Source: Acinetobacter bouvetii DSM 14964 = CIP 107468 (GTDB taxonomy: Bacteria > Pseudomonadota > Gammaproteobacteria > Pseudomonadales > Moraxellaceae). From it: 64,000 nucleotides of DNA. Below are positions 9,488 to 21,759 of the stretch, piece by piece. The notes under the pieces are model-generated. The model was not told the DNA's origin. It did no database searches and saw only the letters and a list, made by a program, of their open reading frames with translations. Within the stretch, counting starts at the first letter, position 1. Every line of letters starts with the position of its first letter. The stretch spans positions 275,716 through 339,715 of the forward strand of contig NZ_KB849726.1 of the NCBI RefSeq assembly GCF_000368865.1, read 5' to 3'. The translations under genes were made by a program, and so were the position numbers.

Positions 9488-10765
9488 TTAACGGCCTTGG
9501 ATATCGCGCTGAGTTTCGCCAGTGTAAAGCTGACGAGGACGGCCGATTTTGTAAGGACCGCTGTGCATTTCTAACCAGTGGCTGATCCAGCCAACAGTAC
9601 GTGCAAGCGCGAAGATTACAGTAAACATTTCTGTTGGGATACCAATCGCTTTAAGGATGATACCTGAGTAGAAGTCTACGTTCGGGTAAAGGTTGCGTTT
9701 GATGAAGTATTCGTCAGAAAGCGCGATACGTTCAAGTTCCATCGCAAGCGCAAGCTGTGGATCATTGATGCCAAGCGCAGCAAGAACTTCGTCGCAAGTT
9801 TCTTTCATAACTTTAGCGCGCGGGTCGAAGTTTTTGTAAACACGGTGACCGAAGCCCATCAGTTTAACTTCTTTAGTCTTCACTTTTTCCATGAAGCCAG
9901 CAACGTTTTCTACAGTGCCGATTTCATCAAGCATCTTAAGAACAGCTTCGTTCGCGCCGCCGTGAGCAGGGCCCCAAAGTGCAGAGATGCCAGCAGCAAT
10001 ACATGCATATGGGTTAGCGCCAGTAGAGCCAGCTAAACGTACTGTAGAAGTAGACGCGTTTTGCTCGTGGTCAGCATGAAGTGTGAAGATGCGGTCCATT
10101 GCTTTAGCAAGGATAGGATCAACTTTGTAATCGCGGTCTGCAGGAGTCGCGAACATCATGTGAAGGAAGTTTTCAGCGTAGTTCAAGTCGTTACGTGGGT
10201 AAACAAACGGTTGACCGATTGTGTACTTGTAGCTCCATGCAGCCAAAGTAGGAACTTTAGCAATTAAGCGGATCGCTGTAATTTCACGGTGGTCAACGTT
10301 TTCGATGTCCAAGTTGTTGTGATAGAACGCAGAAAGCGCGCCAACAACACCAACCATGATCGCCATAGGGTGAGCATCACGGCGGAAACCGTTGAAGAAA
10401 CGGCTAACTTGGTCGTGAACCATAGTGTGGTTACGAACTTTAGCGTCGAACTCTTCTTTTTGTTCAGCGTTTGGAAGTTCGCCGTTCAATAGGAGGTAAC
10501 AAGTTTCTAAGTAGTCTGCTTTAGTCGCAAGCTGGTCGATTGGGTAACCGCGGTGTAAAAGAACACCCTTGCCGCCATCGATGAAAGTGATTTTAGACTC
10601 GCACGCAGCAGTAGCCATAAAACCAGGATCAAAAGTGAAGTGACCTGCGGCCAATACATCTTTAACGTCGATTACATCTGGGCCCAATGTGCCGCTGTAA
10701 ATTGGTAATTCAATTTCTTTGCCATCAAGCTGTAAAACGGCTTTCTTGCCAGTTGCTTCAGACAT
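9488..10765 (-). CDS. gltA: Citrate synthase (type II)
   Basis: Condenses oxaloacetate with acetyl-CoA to give citrate, the entry step of the TCA cycle. The 425 residues match the long bacterial hexameric type. Catalytic landmarks are the histidine in GPAHGGANE, the histidine in [15 protein letters not shown], and the C-terminal aspartate region at [11 protein letters not shown]. An N-terminal beta-rich segment ([16 protein letters not shown]) is typical of the NADH-sensitive type II group. The ATG has a strong AGGAG ribosome binding site. It is divergent from sdhC across about 1 kb. Codon use is regular, as in a highly expressed gene. Confidence 0.98.
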   Translation of the reverse strand: MSEATGKKAVLQLDGKEIELPIYSGTLGPDVIDVKDVLAAGHFTFDPGFMATAACESKITFIDGGKGVLLHRGYPIDQLATKADYLETCYLLLNGELPNAEQKEEFDAKVRNHTMVHDQVSRFFNGFRRDAHPMAIMVGVVGALSAFYHNNLDIENVDHREITAIRLIAKVPTLAAWSYKYTIGQPFVYPRNDLNYAENFLHMMFATPADRDYKVDPILAKAMDRIFTLHADHEQNASTSTVRLAGSTGANPYACIAAGISALWGPAHGGANEAVLKMLDEIGTVENVAGFMEKVKTKEVKLMGFGHRVYKNFDPRAKVMKETCDEVLAALGINDPQLALAMELERIALSDEYFIKRNLYPNVDFYSGIILKAIGIPTEMFTVIFALARTVGWISHWLEMHSGPYKIGRPRQLYTGETQRDIQGR

Positions 10766-11787
10766 TCAATAGATCTCCTGTCCTGGTGAATGTTTATCTG
10801 ACTCGCAGTGCTAATCTTTTAATGCACGAATCAGACGGATCAAAAATTTGCTCTAAGATTAGAGAGAACTGAAATTTTGTCAATTATACTTATGGATAAA
10901 AGTGACGTTCATACAGATGATTAGTCAAAAATTATTCCGATAGAACATGAATAAAATCACAGCATCGGGACGGTATAATAAGTCATATTGGAGGGAAGGT
11001 GCAGAGGAAAATACCGATGCTGCTTTAATTGTAAGCAATTTTTAATTCCTAAAAACTCTGAGAATTTTCAAAAATTCAAGCAACTTTGATGCTTAAAATA
11101 TTATAAATCTCGTAACTTACAGCGTTTTAAATTTTAGGATTGCTGTTTTCTTATTCATATTAAAAAGCGCTAACTGTAAATGTTTTGCTGGTTTGTTTGG
11201 TTAAAAAATGACTGATTAATTGTGGTGAAGTGCGTGTTAAATCGTCAAATGTGCGCCTGTTTAGGCTGAAATTGGTGTTTATCTATGCAAAGATTGCGAG
11301 TTAAGGAAGAGTTATGCACAGACTAAGTGTTTCTTTCAGTTCATGATATTTTAACTTTATTATCTTAAATAAATAATAATTATTTATTTAATAAATGATT
11401 TATTGGTTATAGCTATTATAAAAAGAAGAAATAAATGCAGGGCAAAGGCTTATCTGTGTTCATCTTTAGTCTAAATTTTGAAAAAACATTCTAAAGCCAA
11501 AAACGATTAATATTTTTAAGATTTAACTTTTTAAAACCAATAACATAGTTGTTTTCTTTAAGCGCTTTTACTTCTTATATTGGGTAAAGTAGTTGTTAAT
11601 GATTCTTATTTAAAGGTTTTTTTGTTCATTCAGCAAATGTCATTGTTTGTATTTTAATAGTTCACGTTTTATAATTCAGTGTCGTTAAATGTTTGGGTCA
11701 TGACTTTACTATATGTTTTGGCTCAACAATGCCAGCTTTCCTTCGAATTAATTCCAACAAACTCCGGATGGAGTTTTTACTTACAGG
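10766..11787. promoter_or_regulatory. Long gltA-sdhC divergent control region
   Basis: About 1 kb with no credible protein gene. It must carry the gltA promoter (leftward) and the sdhC promoter (rightward). The right half is very AT-rich. A perfect 11-bp inverted repeat with a 3-base spacer lies at 11366-11390. A short open frame at 11679 runs into sdhC in another frame and is not believed. The length is more than two simple promoters need, so an untranslated leader or small RNA is possible, but none was recognised. Confidence 0.6.
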
Positions 11788-12186
11788 ATGCCCGCTGTGA
11801 AAAGCAACAGACCTGTCAATTTGTCCATGGGTCAAGTTTTAGAAGTAAACTTAAAATCCCCTGTGGCTATTGCATCAATTCTACACCGTCTTTCTGGTGT
11901 CATCGTATTTTTACTCGTACCGGTACTTTTGTGGCTTTTAGACAAATCTTTGTCTTCACCAGAAGGTTTTGCTCAAGTTCAAGCAATCTTCGGCGGCTTC
12001 ATTGTGCGTTTTGTCGTATGGGTATTTGTAGCTGGCTTAATTTTCCACTTTATTGCAGGTGTTAAGCATTTACTTGCTGACCAAGGCATTGCTGAAGAGC
12101 TGCAAAGTGGCCGAGTAGCATCTACTATCGCATTAATTTTGTCTGCAATCGGTATTGTTGCAGCATTTGTATGGATCGTACTCTAA
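11788..12186 (+). CDS. sdhC: Succinate dehydrogenase cytochrome b556 subunit
   Basis: A membrane anchor subunit of complex II that binds heme b and ubiquinone with SdhD. The 132 residues hold three hydrophobic helices (about 30-50, 68-92, 108-131). Family motifs are SPVAIASILHRLSGV, with the quinone-site serine and arginine, and the heme-ligand histidine in FHFIAGVKHLLAD. The start gives MPAVKSNRPVNLS, standard for Acinetobacter SdhC. The stop overlaps the sdhD start (TAATG), so the two are translationally coupled in the sdhCDAB operon. Confidence 0.95.
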   Translation: MPAVKSNRPVNLSMGQVLEVNLKSPVAIASILHRLSGVIVFLLVPVLLWLLDKSLSSPEGFAQVQAIFGGFIVRFVVWVFVAGLIFHFIAGVKHLLADQGIAEELQSGRVASTIALILSAIGIVAAFVWIVL

Positions 12187-12551
12187 TGAAAAGTGCTACT
12201 GGTTTTTCGGGTTCAGGTTCTCGCGATTGGTTTATCCAGCGTTTGAGTGCTGTTGTGCTGGCTGTTTATACCGTTGTGGTATTTGGCTGGATCCTGTGTA
12301 ACGGCGGATTCAACTTTGAACAGTGGTACGGCTTTATGATGACATTACCAATGAAGATTTTATCTTTATTGGCAGTCTTATCTCTTGTTGCACACGCATG
12401 GATTGGCATGTGGCAGGTGTTCACAGATTATGTGACGACTCGCCAAATGGGTCCTTCAGCTTCAGGTTTACGCCTTGTGCTGACATCGGCAGTGATTATT
12501 GCTGTATTTGCATATGCAATCTGGGCAATCCAGATTTTTTGGGCGAATTGA
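12186..12551 (+). CDS. sdhD: Succinate dehydrogenase membrane anchor subunit
   Basis: The second membrane anchor of complex II, 121 residues with three transmembrane helices (about 19-40, 53-76, 94-117). The motif DWFIQRLSAVVLAVYT near the N-terminus and HAWIGMWQVFTDY, with the heme-ligand histidine and the quinone-site aspartate/tyrosine, are typical. The ATG at 12186 shares its first base with the sdhC stop; an upstream ATG at 12171 inside sdhC is in frame but unlikely. A 12-base gap separates it from sdhA. Confidence 0.93.
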   Translation: MKSATGFSGSGSRDWFIQRLSAVVLAVYTVVVFGWILCNGGFNFEQWYGFMMTLPMKILSLLAVLSLVAHAWIGMWQVFTDYVTTRQMGPSASGLRLVLTSAVIIAVFAYAIWAIQIFWAN

Positions 12552-12563
12552 TAGGAAACAATC

Positions 12564-14462
12564 ATGGGCGCTATTACCCCTAAAGAAGATTACACAAATA
12601 TTCCACACCAAACTTTCGATGCAGTCATCGTCGGCGGTGGCGGTTCAGGTATGCGTGCTTCATATCAGCTTGCTCAAGCAGGCTTGAAAGTTGCGGTACT
12701 GACTAAAGTATTCCCAACACGTTCTCATACGGTTGCGGCGCAGGGCGGCATCGGTGCATCTCTTGGCAACATGCAAGAAGATAACTGGCACTACCATTTC
12801 TACGATACCGTTAAAGGTTCTGACTGGTTAGGCGACCAAGACGCAATCGAGTATATGACTCGTGAAGCGCCTCAAGTGGTTTATGAATTAGAACATTTGG
12901 GTATGCCATTTGACCGTAACGCAGACGGCACCATTTACCAGCGCCCATTCGGCGGCCACGCAGCGAACTATGGTGAGAAGCCAGTTCCGCGTGCCTGTGC
13001 TGCTGCTGACCGTACAGGTCATGCGCTGCTGCATACGCTTTATCAAAGCAACGTGAAAATGGGTACACAATTCTTCGTAGAATGGATCGCGCTTGATTTA
13101 ATTCGCAACGAAGCAGGCGACGTGCTGGGTGTTACAGCTATTGACCAGGAAACAGGCAATGTTGCTGTATTCCAAGGTAAAGCTACCTTGTTTGCTACAG
13201 GCGGTGCTGGCCGTGTTTACCGTGCGTCTACCAATGCTTATATCAATACCGGTGACGGTCTTGGCATGGCTGCGCGTGCGGGCATTCCATTGCAGGATAT
13301 GGAATTCTGGCAGTTCCACCCAACAGGTGTGGCGGGCGCAGGCGTATTGCTGACTGAAGGCTGCCGCGGTGAGGGTGCAATCCTTCGCAACGATTCGGGC
13401 GAGCCGTTCATGGAACGCTATGCACCAACTTTAAAAGACTTGGCGCCGCGTGATTTCGTATCGCGTTCAATGGATCAAGAGATTAAAGAAGGCCGCGGCT
13501 GCGGTCCGAAGAAAGACTACATCTTGCTTGATATGACGCACTTGGGTGCTGAAACCATCATGAAGCGTCTGCCGTCTGTATTTGAGATTGGCAAGAAATT
13601 CGCGAACGTGGATATCACTAAAGAGCCAATTCCTGTTGTCCCGACAATCCATTACCAAATGGGCGGTATTCCGACGAATATTCATGGTCAGGTTGTTCTG
13701 CCTGAAAGCCGTGAAACTGTAGCGCTTGAAGCGAATTACAACAAAGAAACGGGTGTTTATTCTCACAATGCCGGTGAGCGCAACTTCACAAAACCTGTGA
13801 AAGGCTTCTATGCAATCGGTGAATGTTCTTGCGTGTCTGTACATGGCGCAAACCGTCTAGGTACAAACTCGCTGCTTGACTTGGTTGTATTTGGTAAAGC
13901 TGCTGGCGAACACATCATCGACTATGTGACTAAGCATCACGGTGATGAATATGCGCCGCTTCCAACGACTGTGTTTGAAGATACCTTTAAGCGTATGGCT
14001 CTTTTAGATGAGTCAACTTCAGGTGAAAATGCGCAAGACGTTGCTGATGCAATCCGTGACATCGTTCAAGACCATGCTGGTGTATTCCGTACATCTGCAT
14101 TGCTTGAAGAAGGCGTAAAACAGATTCTTGCCATTGAACCGCGTGTTCGCAACATTCATTTGAAAGACAAATCTAAAGTATTCAACACTGCGCGTATTGA
14201 AGCTTTAGAAGTCGCTAACTTGTATGAAGTTGCTAAAGCAACGTTAATTTCTGCAGCTGCTCGTAAAGAGTGCCGCGGTGCGCATACAGTGGTGGATTTT
14301 GAATTGTCGCCTGATCATGCAGACTATCCGTATGGCCGCCGTGATGACGAGTGGATGAAGCACACATTATGGTTCTCTGCGGATAACCATCTTGAGTACA
14401 AGCCAGTGCGCTACAAGCCGCTGTCTGTCGATGCAATTCCACCTAAACCGCGTACATTCTAA
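12564..14462 (+). CDS. sdhA: Succinate dehydrogenase flavoprotein subunit
   Basis: The catalytic subunit that oxidises succinate to fumarate with covalently bound FAD. The Rossmann motif [16 protein letters not shown] lies near the N-terminus. The FAD-linking histidine is in [17 protein letters not shown]. Active-site segments include [21 protein letters not shown] and the YQMGGIPTN loop. Its 632 residues are about the length expected of a bacterial SdhA. A GGAAA ribosome binding site precedes the ATG. It is third in sdhCDAB, with sdhB 14 bases downstream. It acts at the inner face of the cytoplasmic membrane. Confidence 0.97.
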   Translation: MGAITPKEDYTNIPHQTFDAVIVGGGGSGMRASYQLAQAGLKVAVLTKVFPTRSHTVAAQGGIGASLGNMQEDNWHYHFYDTVKGSDWLGDQDAIEYMTREAPQVVYELEHLGMPFDRNADGTIYQRPFGGHAANYGEKPVPRACAAADRTGHALLHTLYQSNVKMGTQFFVEWIALDLIRNEAGDVLGVTAIDQETGNVAVFQGKATLFATGGAGRVYRASTNAYINTGDGLGMAARAGIPLQDMEFWQFHPTGVAGAGVLLTEGCRGEGAILRNDSGEPFMERYAPTLKDLAPRDFVSRSMDQEIKEGRGCGPKKDYILLDMTHLGAETIMKRLPSVFEIGKKFANVDITKEPIPVVPTIHYQMGGIPTNIHGQVVLPESRETVALEANYNKETGVYSHNAGERNFTKPVKGFYAIGECSCVSVHGANRLGTNSLLDLVVFGKAAGEHIIDYVTKHHGDEYAPLPTTVFEDTFKRMALLDESTSGENAQDVADAIRDIVQDHAGVFRTSALLEEGVKQILAIEPRVRNIHLKDKSKVFNTARIEALEVANLYEVAKATLISAAARKECRGAHTVVDFELSPDHADYPYGRRDDEWMKHTLWFSADNHLEYKPVRYKPLSVDAIPPKPRTF

Positions 14463-14476
14463 TTAGGAGAAGTAAG

Positions 14477-15187
14477 ATGAGTAGAGGTACTCGTACATTT
14501 AATATCTACCGCTACGATCCTGATAAGGATAAAGCACCGTACATGCAGACTTTTAAACTTGAGTTGACTGACAAGCACCGCATGCTGCTTGACGCTCTTC
14601 TTGCGTTGAAAGTGCAGGACGAATCTTTAACTTTCCGCCGTTCTTGCCGTGAAGGCATTTGCGGTTCGGATGGCGTAAACATCAATGGCAAAAACGGTTT
14701 GGCGTGCCTTTGGAACCTGAACGATTTGCCAAACGAAATTACAATCCGTCCTTTGCCTGGCCTGCCAGTGGTAAAAGATTTGGTTGTGGATATGAATCAG
14801 TTCTACGATCAGTATGACAAAATTCATCCATTCCTGATCAACAACCAGCCTGCGCCTGCAAAAGAGCGTTTACAGTCTCCAGAAGAGCGTGAACACTTGG
14901 ATGGCTTGTATGAATGTATTCTTTGCGCATGCTGTTCAACTTCATGCCCATCATTCTGGTGGAACCCGGACAAATTCTTGGGCCCGTCTGCATTGCTGAA
15001 TGCATACCGCTTTATTATCGATTCTCGTGATACAGCAACTCAAGAGCGTTTGGCTCGTCTTGACGACCCGTTCTCTTTGTTCCGCTGCAAAGGCATCATG
15101 AACTGTGTATCTGTTTGTCCTAAAGGCTTGAACCCGACTAAGGCAATCGGTCACATCCGTAATATGATGTTTGATCACGCTGGCTAA
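14477..15187 (+). CDS. sdhB: Succinate dehydrogenase iron-sulfur subunit
   Basis: Carries electrons from SdhA to the quinone. The 236 residues hold the [2Fe-2S] ligands in [11 protein letters not shown] and GLAC, the [4Fe-4S] ligands in [16 protein letters not shown], and the [3Fe-4S] ligands in [17 protein letters not shown]. All cysteine positions are present. An AGGAGAAG ribosome binding site sits just before the ATG. It is the last gene of sdhCDAB and is followed by a terminator. Confidence 0.97.
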   Translation: MSRGTRTFNIYRYDPDKDKAPYMQTFKLELTDKHRMLLDALLALKVQDESLTFRRSCREGICGSDGVNINGKNGLACLWNLNDLPNEITIRPLPGLPVVKDLVVDMNQFYDQYDKIHPFLINNQPAPAKERLQSPEEREHLDGLYECILCACCSTSCPSFWWNPDKFLGPSALLNAYRFIIDSRDTATQERLARLDDPFSLFRCKGIMNCVSVCPKGLNPTKAIGHIRNMMFDHAG

Positions 15188-15202
15188 TCCGGCTGATTCA
15201 AT

Positions 15203-15233
15203 AAAGCGCATCTTCGGGTGCGCTTTTTTTTTG
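15203..15233 (+). terminator. Intrinsic terminator of sdhCDAB
   Basis: AAAGCGCA TCTTCGGG TGCGCTTT stem-loop followed by a run of nine or so T residues, 16 bases after the sdhB stop. Confidence 0.9.
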
Positions 15234-16031
15234 CATGCTGTGGCGGGGCATTCAGCAGTTTAAGCGGCAGTGTATGGGCTGCTTGTGGAATTGATTGTTT
15301 TAAGCTATGGCTGGAGCAGGTTTTTTTAAAAACAGCGCCGGAACGGTATGGTTTTAGTGAATTGCCGTGGTTCGGGTGAAATAGGCTGGTTAAAATATGA
15401 TGGAATAACTGTTTTGCGCTGTTAAAGGGTGATGAAAATGTTATCATATAACGTGTAAGGGGCGTAAATGGCTGTAGAAAGCATATTCACGCTCTTTTTT
15501 ATTAAGCGGTTTGCGTTAAAAAATTGCAAAATAGACTTTTGTCTAAATTGAAAGATCAATTTATATAACGCACCATATCTTAGTAGAAAATAGCGCTATT
15601 GTATTTCGCCAATTTATAGGAGGTATGTGTCAAAAAAATCAATTGAAATAGCATAACGTGTTAGCATTTATCGCACTGTTATATGTGAAAATTGGGCAGA
15701 AAAACGTACATTTTTTCAACATTTAGCGGCCGCGAGACGGTATATAAAGGTAAGGAAGTCGATTTAGAAAAAGTAAAGCGCAGAGATTATTTTTTCTAAG
15801 ACGATTTGCAAAAAATTGCCCGGTTTTGGCCGGGTATAACAATGAGTAATGATGCCGCTGAGGGGCGTTATTGTTCATTAATCACATTGGGAACTCCTGA
15901 TGTAGTGATAACGCGCCTCATGGCTTAAGCCGAATGGGGACTAATGTCATGTTACCAATTTGACATTAATGATCATGGGTTCGCTTAAAAAGCATCCTGA
16001 AATGTTTTTGCAATAGGAAATGGGTCCACAA
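15234..16031 (+). promoter_or_regulatory. Long non-coding leader of the sucAB-lpd operon
   Basis: About 800 bases without a credible gene between the sdh terminator and sucA. Several paired elements are visible: a small hairpin TAGAC/GTCTA at 15532-15545; a CCCGG/CCGGG hairpin near 15818-15833; a long stem pairing 15860-15871 with 15908-15919 (11 of 12 bases), with further pairing inside; and an 8-bp perfect inverted repeat TAATGTCA/TGACATTA at 15942-15949 and 15961-15968. Promoter positions cannot be fixed by eye. A weak open frame on the minus strand near 15184-15447 is not believed. Confidence 0.55.
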
Positions 16032-18854
16032 ATGCAAGAAGTTGCTGACGCACTGCGTCTTGACACTGAACTTTCCGCTGACAGTGCAGCGTATATTGAA
16101 GAACTTTACGAGCAGTATTTAACCGCTCCAGACTCAGTAGAAGCTGACTGGCGCGCATACTTCGATAAATTCCCTAAAGGCGATCAGCCGCACAGCAATG
16201 TACGTGAGCAATTCCTATTATTAGGACGTAATTCAAGCCGTGTTCAGCCTGTGGTTCAAAGCGCAGTAAGTTCTGAGCATGAGCGCCGTCAAATTGGCGT
16301 ATTACAACTCATTGCTGCTTACCGCAACCGCGGTCACCAAAAAGCAAAACTTGATCCGCTTGGTTTAGCTAAACGTGAAATCGTGCCGGATTTAGACCTT
16401 GCAGCGCATGGCTTGACTCAGTCTGATTTAGATACGCCTTTCAATACAGGCAACTTGGCGATTGGCAAAACTGAAGCCACGCTGGGTGAAATGGTTCAAG
16501 CCATGGAAGCGACTTATTGCGCTTCTATTGGTGCAGAATACATGCACATCGTAGATACTAAAGAAAAACGCTGGATTCAACAGCGCCTTGAGGGCGCCCG
16601 CGGTCAGTTCGGCTATAACGCAGAACAGAAAAAGCATGTTTTAGAACGCTTGACAGCTGCTGAAGGCCTGGAAAAATACCTCGGCAATAAATTCGTTGGC
16701 GCAAAACGCTTTGGCGTGGAAGGCGGCGAATCGTTCATTCCTATGGTGAATGAGCTGATTCAGCGTGCAGGTTCTGTAGGCTGTAAAGAAGTTGTGATCG
16801 GCATGCCTCACCGCGGCCGCTTGAACCTTCTTGTCAATATTATGGGTAAAAACCCGGCGGATCTTTTCGGTGAATTTGAAGGCAAATCACTGCATAAAAA
16901 AGGTTCAGGCGACGTTAAGTACCATCAAGGCTTCTCTTCAAACGTAATGACTCCAGGCGGCGAAGTTCACTTGGCATTGGCGTTTAACCCATCACACTTG
17001 GAAATCGTAGGGCCGGTTGTTGAAGGTTCTGTACGCGCACGCCAAGTACGCCGCAAAGACATTGGCGGCGATGACGTATTGCCGGTGATTGTACATGGCG
17101 ATGCAGCATTTGCGGGCCAGGGCGTAAACCAAGAAACTTTCCAAATGTCGCAAACTCGCGGTTATACAGTTGGCGGTACAGTTCACATCGTTGTCAACAA
17201 CCAAGTGGGCTTCACGACTTCTGATCCGCGTGACGCGCGTTCTACAGAATACTGTACTGACATTGCTAAAATGATTCAGGCGCCAATCTTCCATGTCAAT
17301 GGCGATGATCCAGAATCTGTATTGTTTGTATCGCAATTGGCGCATGACTTCCGTCACACCTTCCGTAAAGATGTTGTGATTGACATGTTCTGCTACCGCC
17401 GCCGCGGTCATAACGAAGCGGACGAGCCGGCTGCAACTCAGCCAATGATGTATCAAGTGATCAACAAAAAAGCGACTACACGTACGCTTTATGCAGATCA
17501 ATTGGTTCAACAAGGTGTATTAGACCGTGCTTCTGCTGATGCGATGGTTGAACAGTACCGTTCTGACCTTGAAGCAGGCAAACACGTTGCAAATGCATTG
17601 GTGCTAGAGCCAAACACAAAAATGTTTGTGGACTGGACGCCTTACTTGGGTCACGAATACACAGACAACTGGGATACAACGTTCCCAATCGAGCGCTTAA
17701 AAGAGCTTGGCACTAAAATGCGCGAGCTTCCAGAAGGCTTCGTGATGCAGCGTCAAGTCTCTAAAGTAATTGATGACCGTCTGAAAATGCAGACTGGTGA
17801 AATGCCATTGAACTGGGGCGCTGCTGAAACTTTAGCATACGCGACTATTTTGGATGAAGGCTTCCTTGTTCGCTTAACTGGTGAAGACGTTGGCCGCGGT
17901 ACATTCTCACACCGCCATGCAAAACTGCATAACCAAGTAGACGGTTCAACTTACATTCCATTATGTAATTTGAAAGAAAACCAGCCGCGCACTGCAATTT
18001 ATGACTCTTTATTGTCAGAAATGGCGGTTCTTGCATTCGAATACGGCTATGCAACAACGCTTCCGAAGAGCCTTGTCATTTGGGAAGCGCAATTCGGTGA
18101 CTTCGCAAACTGTGCACAGGTTGTGATCGATCAGTTCATCGCGTCTGGCGAGACCAAGTGGGAACGCGTATGCGGTCTGACGATGCTTCTTCCTCACGGT
18201 TTTGAAGGTCAAGGTCCAGAGCATTCATCTGCACGTTTAGAACGTTTCTTACAGCTTTGCGCTGAAGACAACATGCAAGTGATGACTCCGACGACTCCGG
18301 CACAGATTTTCCATGCGATGCGCCGTCAAGCGCTGCGTCCAATCCGCAAGCCAATGATCATCACATCGCCGAAGTCTCTTCTTCGTCACAAACTTGCAAC
18401 ATCTACTTTAGATGAGCTTGCAACTGGCACATTCCAGACGGTGATTGACGAAATCGACAGCATCAGCAAATCAGACGTAACCCGTCTTGTGCTGTGCGGC
18501 GGTAAAGTTTATTACGATCTGCTTGAAAAACGCCGTGAAAAAGAACTGAACAACACAGCAATCGTTCGTATTGAACAATTGTATCCATACCCAGAAAAGC
18601 GTATTGCTGAAGTGCTTGCTTCTTATCCAAACGTTACTGAAGTGGTTTGGGCTCAAGAAGAGCCGAAAAACCAAGGTGCTTGGCTGTTCATTGCGCCGCG
18701 TCTGTATGACGACGTGATGAAAGCGGGTAAACAAGTACGCATCAGTTATGCAGGCCGTGAAGCTTCAGCTGCGCCGGCTTGCGGTTCACCATATTTGCAT
18801 GCAAAACAACAAGCTCAGCTCGTAAATGACGCTTTAGCGATCGTAGCTGAATAA
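16032..18854 (+). CDS. sucA: 2-oxoglutarate dehydrogenase E1 component
   Basis: The thiamine-diphosphate-dependent decarboxylase of the 2-oxoglutarate dehydrogenase complex; it passes a succinyl group to the lipoyl arm of SucB. It has about 940 residues, the normal length. The N-terminal segment [20 protein letters not shown] is the SucB-binding part. The TPP site is in [18 protein letters not shown], and [16 protein letters not shown] and [14 protein letters not shown] are family hallmarks. Two ATGs compete: 16020 directly abuts an AGGAA sequence, whereas 16032 has that same sequence at a workable distance and gives the usual MQEVADAL start. It is first in sucAB-lpd. Confidence 0.96.
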   Translation: MQEVADALRLDTELSADSAAYIEELYEQYLTAPDSVEADWRAYFDKFPKGDQPHSNVREQFLLLGRNSSRVQPVVQSAVSSEHERRQIGVLQLIAAYRNRGHQKAKLDPLGLAKREIVPDLDLAAHGLTQSDLDTPFNTGNLAIGKTEATLGEMVQAMEATYCASIGAEYMHIVDTKEKRWIQQRLEGARGQFGYNAEQKKHVLERLTAAEGLEKYLGNKFVGAKRFGVEGGESFIPMVNELIQRAGSVGCKEVVIGMPHRGRLNLLVNIMGKNPADLFGEFEGKSLHKKGSGDVKYHQGFSSNVMTPGGEVHLALAFNPSHLEIVGPVVEGSVRARQVRRKDIGGDDVLPVIVHGDAAFAGQGVNQETFQMSQTRGYTVGGTVHIVVNNQVGFTTSDPRDARSTEYCTDIAKMIQAPIFHVNGDDPESVLFVSQLAHDFRHTFRKDVVIDMFCYRRRGHNEADEPAATQPMMYQVINKKATTRTLYADQLVQQGVLDRASADAMVEQYRSDLEAGKHVANALVLEPNTKMFVDWTPYLGHEYTDNWDTTFPIERLKELGTKMRELPEGFVMQRQVSKVIDDRLKMQTGEMPLNWGAAETLAYATILDEGFLVRLTGEDVGRGTFSHRHAKLHNQVDGSTYIPLCNLKENQPRTAIYDSLLSEMAVLAFEYGYATTLPKSLVIWEAQFGDFANCAQVVIDQFIASGETKWERVCGLTMLLPHGFEGQGPEHSSARLERFLQLCAEDNMQVMTPTTPAQIFHAMRRQALRPIRKPMIITSPKSLLRHKLATSTLDELATGTFQTVIDEIDSISKSDVTRLVLCGGKVYYDLLEKRREKELNNTAIVRIEQLYPYPEKRIAEVLASYPNVTEVVWAQEEPKNQGAWLFIAPRLYDDVMKAGKQVRISYAGREASAAPACGSPYLHAKQQAQLVNDALAIVAE

Positions 18855-18870
18855 CAGGAGATTCTTAGTA

Positions 18871-20088
18871 ATGGCAACCGAAATTAAAGCACCGGTATTC
18901 CCAGAGTCAGTTGCTGACGGCACAATCGCAACTTGGCACAAACAGCCTGGTGAAGCGGTATCACGTGATGAAGTGATCTGCGATATTGAAACAGATAAAG
19001 TTGTTTTAGAAGTTGTTGCTCCTGCTGACGGTACAATTGCATCTATCATTAAAAATGAAGGCGACACAGTGCTTTCTGCTGAAGTGATTGCACAGTTTGA
19101 AGAAGGCGCTGTTTCCGGCGCTGCTCAAACTCAAGCAGTTCAATCTGAAGCAAAAGTAGAACAAGCTGCTGCGCAGACTCAAGCAGGCAACGCGCCTGTT
19201 GTTGAGCGTGCTCAGCCTGTTTCTGACCAAGCGCCTGCAGTGCGTAAAGCATTGACAGAAACTGGCATTGCTGCTTCTGACGTATCTGGTACTGGCCGCG
19301 GCGGCCGCATCACGAAAGAAGATGTTGCGAATCATCAAGCTAAACCTGCTGCTCCAGCAGCTGCGCCTCTAAGCGTTGCAGTTGGTGAACGTGTTGAAAA
19401 ACGCGTTCCAATGACTCGCCTTCGTAAGCGTGTTGCTGAACGTCTTCTTGCTGCAACTCAAGAAACAGCAATGTTGACTACGTTCAACGAAGTGAACATG
19501 AAACCAATCATGGAAATGCGCAACCAATACAAAGATGCTTTTGAAAAGCGTCATGGCGCGCGCCTTGGCTTCATGTCATTCTTTGTTAAAGCTGCAACTG
19601 AAGCGCTTAAACGCTACCCAGCTGTAAACGCTTCTATTGATGGCGAAGACATCGTTTACCACGGTTTCTATGACATCGGTGTTGCTGTATCTTCTGACCG
19701 CGGTCTAGTGGTGCCTGTTCTGCGTGATACAGACCGCATGAACTATGCAGAAGTAGAAAACGGCATCCGTGCATACGCTGGCAAAGCGCGTGACGGCAAG
19801 TTGGGCATTGAAGACATGACTGGCGGTACCTTCACCATTACCAATGGCGGTACTTTCGGTTCATTGCTTTCTACACCTATCTTGAATACGCCGCAAACTG
19901 CGATTCTTGGCATGCACAAAATCCAAGAGCGCCCTATGGCGGTGAATGGTCAAGTAGAGATCTTGCCGATGATGTATCTAGCGCTTTCTTATGACCACCG
20001 TTTAATCGATGGTAAAGAAGCTGTAGGCTTCCTTGTAACAATTAAAGAATTGTTAGAAGAGCCAGCTCGACTCATCCTTGATCTTTAA
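18871..20088 (+). CDS. sucB: 2-oxoglutarate dehydrogenase E2, dihydrolipoyl succinyltransferase
   Basis: The core of the complex: it accepts the succinyl group on a lipoyl lysine and transfers it to CoA. Domains in order are a single lipoyl domain (about 1-75, lipoylated lysine in [11 protein letters not shown]), an Ala/Gln-rich linker, a peripheral subunit-binding domain (about 122-155, around [19 protein letters not shown]), a second linker, and the catalytic domain with the active-site histidine in [15 protein letters not shown]. Its 405 residues agree with bacterial SucB. The ATG has an AGGAG site 12 or so bases upstream. It is followed by a hairpin and then lpd. Confidence 0.97.
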   Translation: MATEIKAPVFPESVADGTIATWHKQPGEAVSRDEVICDIETDKVVLEVVAPADGTIASIIKNEGDTVLSAEVIAQFEEGAVSGAAQTQAVQSEAKVEQAAAQTQAGNAPVVERAQPVSDQAPAVRKALTETGIAASDVSGTGRGGRITKEDVANHQAKPAAPAAAPLSVAVGERVEKRVPMTRLRKRVAERLLAATQETAMLTTFNEVNMKPIMEMRNQYKDAFEKRHGARLGFMSFFVKAATEALKRYPAVNASIDGEDIVYHGFYDIGVAVSSDRGLVVPVLRDTDRMNYAEVENGIRAYAGKARDGKLGIEDMTGGTFTITNGGTFGSLLSTPILNTPQTAILGMHKIQERPMAVNGQVEILPMMYLALSYDHRLIDGKEAVGFLVTIKELLEEPARLILDL

Positions 20089-20105
20089 TACTTCAGAATA
20101 AATCC

Positions 20106-21585
<1,480 letters not shown>

Positions 21586-21593
21586 GATGAAGA

Positions 21594-21619
21594 AAAGAGC
21601 GGCTTAGGCCGCTCTTTTT
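21594..21619 (+). terminator. Intrinsic terminator after lpd
   Basis: AAGAGCGGC TTAG GCCGCTCTT stem-loop followed by a T-run, nine bases past the lpd stop. It separates sucAB-lpd from sucCD. Confidence 0.9.
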
Positions 21620-21759
21620 GCATTTGGTGGTTGTTTTTATTTGAACAATCATCTAAAAATAAGATAAGAAAGTTTAAAAAAATCCAATATGTTTGCTGAG
21701 ACAGAGAACATCCTTGGCGCAACAAAAAAGTAAATAAGCAGCAATAAAAAGGTTAATCG

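Noticed and set aside
11679-12065. 128-residue open frame overlapping sdhC
   Set aside because: It runs through sdhC in another frame; sdhC has the membrane helices and motifs.
15184-15447. 87-residue minus-strand open frame in the sdhB-sucA gap
   Set aside because: It covers the sdh terminator and has no recognisable features.
16992-17513. 173-residue open frame antisense to sucA
   Set aside because: Within a highly conserved gene on the opposite strand, with no ribosome binding site or domain.
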